Shown in pieces: positions 58,215 through 64,000 of a stretch of DNA of 64,000 nucleotides. The position numbers and the translations under genes are program-made. The notes under the pieces were generated by a model, which had not been told where the DNA came from, did no database searches, and saw only the letters and a list, made by a program, of their open reading frames with translations. This DNA is from Hydractinia symbiolongicarpus (Eukaryota > Cnidaria > Hydrozoa > Anthoathecata > Hydractiniidae). The stretch is taken from the NCBI RefSeq assembly GCF_029227915.1, contig NC_079878.1, positions 6,200,001 to 6,264,000 of the forward strand, in the 5' to 3' direction. Position 1 is the first letter of the stretch; every line of letters starts with the position of its first letter.

Positions 58215-63468
<5,254 letters not shown>

Positions 63469-64000
63469 GTGAGAGACGCTTTTTTGCTCTTATTATCGTT
63501 CTACATGAAAAGAAGGCTTCTTCCATTTAACTTTCTAATCGTTTTTAAGATAAACTCTGCTTAGGTTTTGCTTAATTTGTGACGGTTTTTACGCGTAATT
63601 CTGAAAAAAAAAACAGTTCGCAACATTAAACTCATGAAAGGTGAATAATTTCAAAAAAGCAGATTAAATCGTCATAAAAATTGATCAGAAACAATCGCTA
63701 TTTTACGCACTATGGCGTCAGGAATTAATTAATTGTCACGAATTTCACAGATTTTATTTCGCGCGAAAATTAATTCTCCAGATATTTATATTTTTTTAAA
63801 CTATTTACAACAATTTTTGCCTTTGCTTTACCAAGTACATATGAATATATTTTTTCCTCGCAGAACATTAGGACTTGCTAACTTGATAGTAGTAATAACT
63901 TGATAGTTAGTATTCATTTTTTTTTCATTGTGTTTCACGACTCTGCAACTGTTAAAATCGCACGGTTTTTCTTCGGCAACATGTAATTTATGTTGTGGTA
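63469..64000. other. Intron of the SRSF10-like gene at the right edge
   Basis: AT-rich sequence after the donor at 63469. A strong acceptor (tttttcctcgcag) at about 63851-63863 is followed by a short frame ending in TGA, which could be an alternative last exon. Otherwise nothing is recognisable. Confidence 0.4.

Overview
The window is AT-rich, intron-dense animal DNA. It holds metazoan-type genes (myosin III with an N-terminal kinase, a BMPER/Crossveinless-2-type BMP regulator, an SRSF10-type splicing factor, SMIM14) with small GT-AG exons, plus Penelope, copia and CR1/L2-like retroelements and tRNA-derived repeats. This fits an early-branching animal; a cnidarian, perhaps a hydrozoan, is my best guess. 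The species cannot be read from the sequence, and all exon models were assembled by hand from splice signals and reading frame.

Layout. 355-666 (+) is a complete SMIM14-like membrane protein. 5142-6732 (+) is a three-exon Gfo/Idh/MocA oxidoreductase lacking only its first few residues. 9268-10164 (-) is an intronless aldo-keto reductase. 12997-36486 (+) is a 44-exon class III myosin (1692 codons) that stays in frame throughout: kinase, motor, IQ-like neck and a long basic tail. Its introns carry a scrambled Penelope endonuclease, a decayed antisense Ty1/copia element and a tRNA-like repeat. 39461-47912 (-) is a 14-exon secreted protein (668 codons) with signal peptide, five VWC units, VWD, C8 and TIL, the architecture of BMPER/Crossveinless-2. 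47913-55000 has no recognisable gene. 55010-58060 is retroelement debris. 58215 to the right edge (+) is the 5' part of an SRSF10-like SR protein. Its first intron holds a tRNA-derived SINE and a LINE with an open 728-codon frame on the opposite strand, and its second intron is an AT-AC, U12-type intron.

The genes do not form a pathway or operon. They are separate eukaryotic transcription units of sensory/cytoskeletal (myosin III), signalling (BMPER), RNA-processing (SRSF10) and metabolic (two oxidoreductases) function. The most notable observations are the U12-type AT-AC intron in the SRSF10-like gene, a decayed copy of that gene's first exon lodged inside a LINE remnant about 870 bp upstream, an inverted Penelope endonuclease, and a tRNA-like sequence framed by perfect inverted repeats. 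I found no clearly new multi-gene system.
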